Assembly (NCBI RefSeq): GCF_029784165.1
Contig: NC_073695.1
Coordinates: forward strand, 55,785,967 to 55,849,966
DNA length: 64,000 nt
Direction: 5' to 3'
DNA from: Wyeomyia smithii
Taxonomy: Eukaryota; Arthropoda; Insecta; Diptera; Culicidae
The position numbers and the translations under genes are program-made. Under the pieces are notes generated by a model that saw only the letters and a list, made by a program, of their open reading frames with translations, did not search any database and was not told where the DNA came from. Shown one piece after another: positions 58,353 through 64,000 of this stretch (positions are counted from its first letter, which is position 1; every line of letters starts with the position of its first letter).

Positions 58353-59092
58353 TGCTAATAGTCTTCTCGTGAATGGACTTATCCTCCATGCAACAGCTAT
58401 TGTCCATATTATCTTTTGGAATTAAGAAGGAAATCACAAAAATAAGGTGAATTGGGGCAGCATACATCACTTCAGTTAATGGCTCCGACCGAAACAAACG
58501 CCATTTGATTTTCCAAAACTTTGTACATTGGATTAGTCTATATTTGAACTAAAATTTCAAAGTGTATCATTGGAATATGGACTTTTTATTGAAAATTATA
58601 AGAACTAGGAATTTTCCTTATAGGATATGTTCAATTTTGTATAGTAATTGAGCGACATTTGTTCTTATACACATTTTAGCACGCAAATTATATGAATAAG
58701 GAAAAATGGAGAGAAATACACTGCTGAATAGTCTTCTCGTGAATGGACTTATCCTCCATGCAACAGCTATTGTCCATATTATCTTTTGGAATTAAGAAGG
58801 AAATCACAAAAATAAGGTGAATTGGGGCAGCATACATCACTTCAGTTAATGGCTCCGACCGAAACAAACGCCATTTGATTTTCCAAAACTTTGTACATTG
58901 GATTAGTCTATATTTGAACTAAAATTTCAAAGTGAATCATTGGAATATGGACTTTTTATTGAAAATTATAAGAACTAGGAATTTTCCTTATAGGATATGT
59001 TCAATTTTGTATAGTAATTGAGCGACGTTTGTTCTTATACACATTTTAGCACGCAAATTATATGAATAAGGAAAAATGGAGAGAAATACACT
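58353..59092 (+). repeat. Recent 370-bp tandem duplication
   Basis: 58357-58722 and 58727-59092 are nearly identical, with offset exactly 370 bp from AATAGTCTTCTCGTG to GAGAAATACACT. Only a few substitutions separate them (for example GTGTATC against GTGAATC, GACATTTG against GACGTTTG). No gene is seen inside. Confidence 0.95.
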
Positions 59093-59735
59093 ATTTAAAG
59101 GGCCGGGAACTCAATAGAACCATCTCTATTTAGTCCCCCGCCAATTTGTTCGACGATTTTGTTCATTTTTTCGCAAAAAAACTCAGCGGCAATCGTAGCA
59201 ACGACAGAGGAAATCTCAAACACGCTAATACAGGTTGAACAAAGGTAAAATAGATATTTTCTCGTGCCCTGTACAAGATGAAACCACATACATACGAACA
59301 CCGCCTCAATAAACTATTCATACAGTGATTTTTTTCAGAGCATGGTACCATTTACCATTTTCTACCAATTTTCTTTGGAGGTTACGGTATGTCTTATGTA
59401 TGTGATGAAACCATCACCAATCGATTTGTTGACCAATTTTACATAAGAAATGCAACATTTCAGCTTGCCAGCCCTGCGGTGATTAATAAAAAAGAACTTC
59501 GGGTTCCGTTTTACCCCCTGTGCAACGTGTTAAATTTTCGACTCAGAACTTGACATTGATTTACCGTCATAGGAAGAAATCTTTGCAGCAGTGATGGCAC
59601 GAACTCGTGCAAAGTTGAACTGAGTAACACTTTTTCAGATTTGAATCCAACTTGAATCTGCTTCCTCTCGATAGTTTGAGTTTTTTTTTGCACCGCACAC
59701 TCTGATCGATTCAGTTTAAATGCGTGCAATGCATG
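59093..59735. other. Unassigned sequence
   Basis: Overlapping minus frames at 59095-59351 and 59511-59771 show no coding features. Confidence 0.3.
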
Positions 59736-60003
59736 CACTGCCGTGAGATGACAAAGTGACGTAAGTGCCACTTTCTCGAATATGAGTTTTTCATGCCAAT
59801 TTGTTCATTATTCGAAAACCTATCTTTTGGTATCTTCCTTTTCGTTGTTACTTATTCGTACGTTGCATAAAATAAAAAAAAAAACAAAGTGACGTTGGCA
59901 CACATTTCCCTACAAAAGTGACGAAGAATTCTTTAGTTTTTGGGCCGTACTGAGAAACTGATCACTTGGATCTACGTCACAATAATATCATCTCACGACA
60001 GTG
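59736..60003. mobile_element. Candidate short MITE
   Basis: CACTGCCGTGAGATGA (59736-59751) and TCATCTCACGACAGTG (59988-60003) are inverted copies with one mismatch. The pairing extends loosely inward (AGTGACG against CGTCAC). No coding capacity in 268 bp and no clear target duplication. Confidence 0.5.
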
Positions 60004-62549
60004 CAGTGCACGATGTATCCAACGATGCAGACGGTGATGTGACGCGATGAGTTTTGTTTTTAGATTGAATTTATGCTTTCGAAGGACAATGCAACAAACT
60101 GTTGCAGCAGACGCGGCGCGAATTTCATCGCAATTCGATTTTTATGCAATTGTTGTTATACAGGGTTCAAACTCAAATCCAACTCAAGTGTAATGCACTG
60201 TTAGTAGGGTTTACGTGCACACCGAAAATAAATGTGCAAGCAAGTTTTAAAACTCACTTGGATACGAGTGCAAAGTCACACTGCCTACTCTGCTTTGCAG
60301 CAATTCATAACAATCGATGCACCACTACACTCCTGCGTCCAATCTTGAACTGAGTGAAAAAACTAACAACATTGAGCTTGCTTGAGCTTGAGCTTGATTG
60401 ATCACCACCGGTTGCCACTTCGTTACTGACCAGGAGCGATTGGAGTTGTAAATCGAATTTAGTGATTCCTGCTTGGGATTTAGCTTTTCGATGTGCATCT
60501 CCAATAACCCCTGCATGCTGGTCAGTACTGACGCCTGCCGGTCCAGAACGTAGATCAAAGGAAGGAAGGAAAGGGGTGTTAGTTCGATACTTGTTGTTAC
60601 TAGAGGCCGGATATACTCCTGCACACTCCACAAGCCCCACGGGTGTAGGAATTTTGTGTTAGTTGTTTGTCGCGTTTCTTCTCTACATACGATAAAACTC
60701 TTGGCGGTATTTATGGGCACTCGTCCACTAAGATACTTTTCGCGAACCTATCTTCTATGTATCTAAGACGTTTTGTTTCATTGATCAAGGATTTTAGGAG
60801 TACGACGGGAATTGAATGATGCTATATATTTTTTTTTACGAGAAACTTAAATTTGAACACAAAACCTATTGCGCGAACAAAACAACTATTAGGCCAAAAT
60901 AACTTGCAAGTAATAGGTGATGCGCGAAGTATTCAGGTTTCTATCTATATTTTACGACATTCCCTTAAATTAAAAGATATCTCATGTCCATTTCATGAAA
61001 AATATTTCTGTGAATACTGTATATGCGAAATATCCTAGCATCCGAATGTGAATCGTTTTCTAAAAATTCGTTTATCTCGCGAGCTACCTCATCATACCCT
61101 CAATACTTACAATAATAATTGTGATTTGATACCTACTGAATTTATAAACTTGAAAACTCTCATGCATACAAAGCGTAACCGATGAGGATTATTATGTTTT
61201 GGCAAACGTTTGCACAGTTTTTCATTCATCTATCTCGAATCTAATCTTACTCGAATAGTCGCTCATTCAATCGGAACAGTGAAACTAGCTAAATGGAATC
61301 ACATTTATTGTTTTCCGGCAGAATTTATATCTAGGTCAGACGCAAACAAAAGAAAAACCGACTTTCGACCTGACATTTTTTTAGTCAACGCAACACAAGA
61401 AAATATACATCTAGAATTTTAAAATTGGCAAAATGCATGCATTTCAAGCTCAACAAGTATATAAAATGCGTATTGGCTCGGGTAACAATGTATTATTTCA
61501 AATCAATTGACAAAACGCCTAAACATTATTATGGTCAATATTTAATTTTTATCTATTTTTCAAAAGCTAGAGAAGTTATAAAACAAATACTTATCAGATC
61601 ATCAGAAATCTGTCCGTGGACTCTGAAAGATATGCTCTGCACAGTAGGCGGCACTTGCTGGCACCAGCAGCAAAAATTTTGCATCCCAATACATAAAAAA
61701 TAATAAACACAAACTCAGGTATTTGGCATGCCTGTTTCGACATTCATCACGTATGTCAACCTAACAATCACCAAAACAACCACAACACACTTCAAAGGCG
61801 TCAACAACTGTCAACAGTTTCTTCGCTCGGCGGAACTACATTTTTTATCAGACAAACACGAGTAGGTATTCCATTTTAAAGCCAGATCGGCAACACCATC
61901 AGATCTTACACATATAAGAAAAAAGAGCTCTTAAGACGCAACAATAGTACGTAATTTTCCAATTGATTTTTTTCCAATTGGAATGTTGTCATATTGAAGA
62001 TGGATGTAGTAATTTTCAGTCTCAATGAGCTATTAAAACATTCAGTTATAAAAGGGATACTTAGCTTCTGGTTTCCGAATGTTCAAAGGAGAAAAAGATT
62101 TTTAATAGTCGGAATACATTATCTGATTTCCGATTTCACTACCGAAATGCTTGACTTGTAGGTTACATGCTCTCGCTCCCGCTCTCTCTCGAACACTTTA
62201 CATGAACTATCACCAAAGAAACGAGAAACAGCAGACATATTTTGGCATGTCGACAGAAGCAGCATCTTTAATTCAAATTTTCACTTGCAAGTTTGCTTGT
62301 CCTGACGAATTTCACGGATTTCACACGCGGCGTACCGGACTTAATAAGCCTGCTTGAAATTATTGATTTTTTGACCCAAAAATCGTGTAAAAAATCACTA
62401 ATATTCGTAACGATTTTTAACGCGTTGCAGCCGTTCAGTACAGTGCTGCCAGATCTCTGAGTGAAAAAACTAACAACATTGAATAAACAAAGTTGTGTAC
62501 TTGCTGAGAGCAATTCCACAAAAGAAAACGGGCAACCAACTTAATCGAC
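60004..62549. other. Unassigned, with GAGCTT repeats near 60372
   Basis: TTGAGCTTGCTTGAGCTTGA at 60372-60391 is a short hexamer-like run. The 24-bp segment at 60352-60375 (GAGTGAAAAAACTAACAAC then ATTGA) recurs identically at 62459-62482, so both are probably edges of one dispersed repeat family. Overlapping frames on both strands at 60305-60720 are not convincing. Confidence 0.35.
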
Positions 62550-63470
62550 CATTTTCCATTTGGCTGAAACTTTGCATAGATGTTTCTGTGGAAAAAAGAA
62601 GCCATTTTGCGCAATTGAAATAATTCTTTGGAACACGACTCATTTTTGGGAAGCCATTCAAAAATGCTATTTTGGTAAGGTATTGATGGTTACAAATATT
62701 TTCAAAGCCAAAATGGTTTGTGTGATTGGTATGACATCGTCGGCAAAGTTGTAGATAACAATTTTGTCTTTCCAAGAAAAAAACACTCAAAAAAATTTTT
62801 ATTTTGAAAAAAATTCAAAGGAAAAATAAAAATTAAAAAAAAAAACTCATTTATTTTAGATCTGATTTTTTTAGAAAGGCATATTTTTTTGGCACTATGG
62901 CACTATGCCAATCAAATAAACCGTTTTGGCTGTAACTTATTTTTATTTGCGATAGAGCACTCTATGGAGAATTAAAAATATTTTTACAGTCAAACAAACC
63001 ATTGATTGGTATAGTGTCTTTGGCAAAGTTGTAGATAGTAATTTTGTCCTTCCAAAAAACCCTGTGAAAAAAAATTATAACTTTTTTCCTGATTTTTCCC
63101 TTATCGGACAGTCTCCATTATTTAGGTAACAAAAGGTAGTTTTAATAGAAAAAAAATCAGATTTTTTAATAATAAGCTTTTTTAGGTTGCTTAACTTTTC
63201 TTTTAACTTTGAAAACAATAACTTTTTTCAGAGTGTATACTTTTTTCGGAATGACGAAATTATTATCTACAACTTTGCCGAAGACGTCACACCGATTAAA
63301 CAAACCGTTTCGGCCCCAAAAATATTTTTAATCATCAATACCTTCCCAAAATACAATTTTTAAATAGCTTCGCAAAATGAGTTGGGTTTCAAAACATTAA
63401 ACCAATAGCACAAAATGGCATCTTTTCCCTATAAAAACGTCTATGCAAAGTTTCAGTGAAATCAAAAATG
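62550..63470. mobile_element. Foldback element with ~235-bp arms
   Basis: The left arm (62550-62787) and right arm (63239-63470) are inverted: CTGAAACTTTGCATAGATGT against ACGTCTATGCAAAGTTTCAG, GCCATTTTG against CAAAATGGC, and TCGGCAAAGTTGTAGATAA against TTATCTACAACTTTGCCGA. A third, direct copy of the inner block (TTTGGCAAAGTTGTAGATAG) lies in the loop at about 63023. No coding capacity. Confidence 0.82.
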
Positions 63471-64000
63471 ACAATTAAAAAAATTTTAATACTGGAAGAT
63501 TTTTTGTGGCACTGCTCCTCTGTATTGAGCGCAGATGCCCACAAGAGTAGTTGTGCGTTATGCAGAATTTGTTTTTTTTTATAGGCGTAACCTGAAATAG
63601 AACATTTCGTGTGTAAAATTGATCAACAAATCGAGCGCGAGTGAGTAAAATTTCACTCGTGTATACGTGAAGAGCGAAGAGAATGCTCTTTACTACACAG
63701 AAGCAAGCCGATGTGCAGTTATTGTTCACAATTCTAGATAAACATTTCAAAAGGTCCTATCTGCCATCATAGTTTTTCCGGAGAGTCTTTTCATTTTGGC
63801 AATGGTTCAGCTTTAGTAAGTCTCCCAAGCGTGGTTTTCGTTCAAAAGGCTAGAGTGATCACTCCGCTATCAACTTGTGCAAATTACATGTCATAAAAGA
63901 TGTTTAATGAGTTGTGGTGATTGACTGAAAGTGAACAATCAAAAAATCGATCAAAGCAGATTGGACCTTTTAAAATGTTTCTCTAGAATTATTTGGTTTT
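63471..64000. other. Unassigned sequence to the window end
   Basis: A 91-codon minus frame at 63475-63750 has no recognised features. Nothing else seen. Confidence 0.3.

Overview
The window looks like a piece of a large, repeat-rich mosquito genome, most likely a culicine (Aedes-like) mosquito. The evidence is two families of tRNA-derived SINEs, Jockey-like LINE remnants, several Tc1/mariner-superfamily transposase remnants (one with the DD37E spacing known from mosquitoes), and repeat families I recognise as culicid. The species call is inference. Recognisable spliceosomal introns show it is eukaryotic nuclear DNA.

Only one host gene can be supported. It lies at about 1.0-6.3 kb on the + strand, and three consecutive exons are visible (1042-1116, 1846-6131, 6251-6290) with in-phase splice junctions. 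They encode more than 1,460 residues of a disordered, Ser/Arg-rich protein with eleven [R/S]-[D/E]-PSP motifs and seven Trp-Trp doublets, mostly in the context SGE-x-AWWM. The gene is open at both ends: the start codon lies upstream of the window and the last visible exon ends at a splice donor. Much of the following DNA may therefore be its next intron, but this cannot be shown from the sequence.

Region by region. 1-6.3 kb holds the edge of a SINE and the gene. 7-15 kb holds an 806-bp hAT-type element with a perfect 8-bp target duplication, fragments of a foldback family, an array of a roughly 125-bp monomer that flips orientation, and a dead LINE inserted in that array. 18.9 kb has a Penelope-like fragment with a hammerhead-ribozyme-like motif. 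19.6-27.4 kb is a 7.7-kb hexanucleotide satellite block with degenerate edges, two homogeneous hexamer types in the core and a young SINE inserted in it. 28-31 kb is less repetitive and could hold an untranslated first exon or promoter. 33-36 kb carries LINE and mariner debris. 39.0-40.6 kb is a 1.6-kb foldback with arms of about 700 bp. 41-43 kb has a LINE and a mariner remnant. 44.8-45.2 kb is a second SINE type with a 13-bp target duplication. 45.8-48.2 kb is a tandem array with a 689-bp higher-order unit. 53-54.3 kb has two more transposase corpses. 54.7-55.4 kb is an inverted pair of Penelope-like terminal sequences with decayed hammerhead-like motifs. 55.6-58.2 kb is a culicid composite repeat, 58.35-59.1 kb a recent 370-bp tandem duplication, and 62.5-63.5 kb another foldback.

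The window is therefore one gene fragment followed by about 57 kb of nested selfish DNA. No tRNA or rRNA gene, CRISPR array or intact transposase was found. The very long open frames over 22.4-27.2 kb are artefacts of a 6-bp repeat unit.
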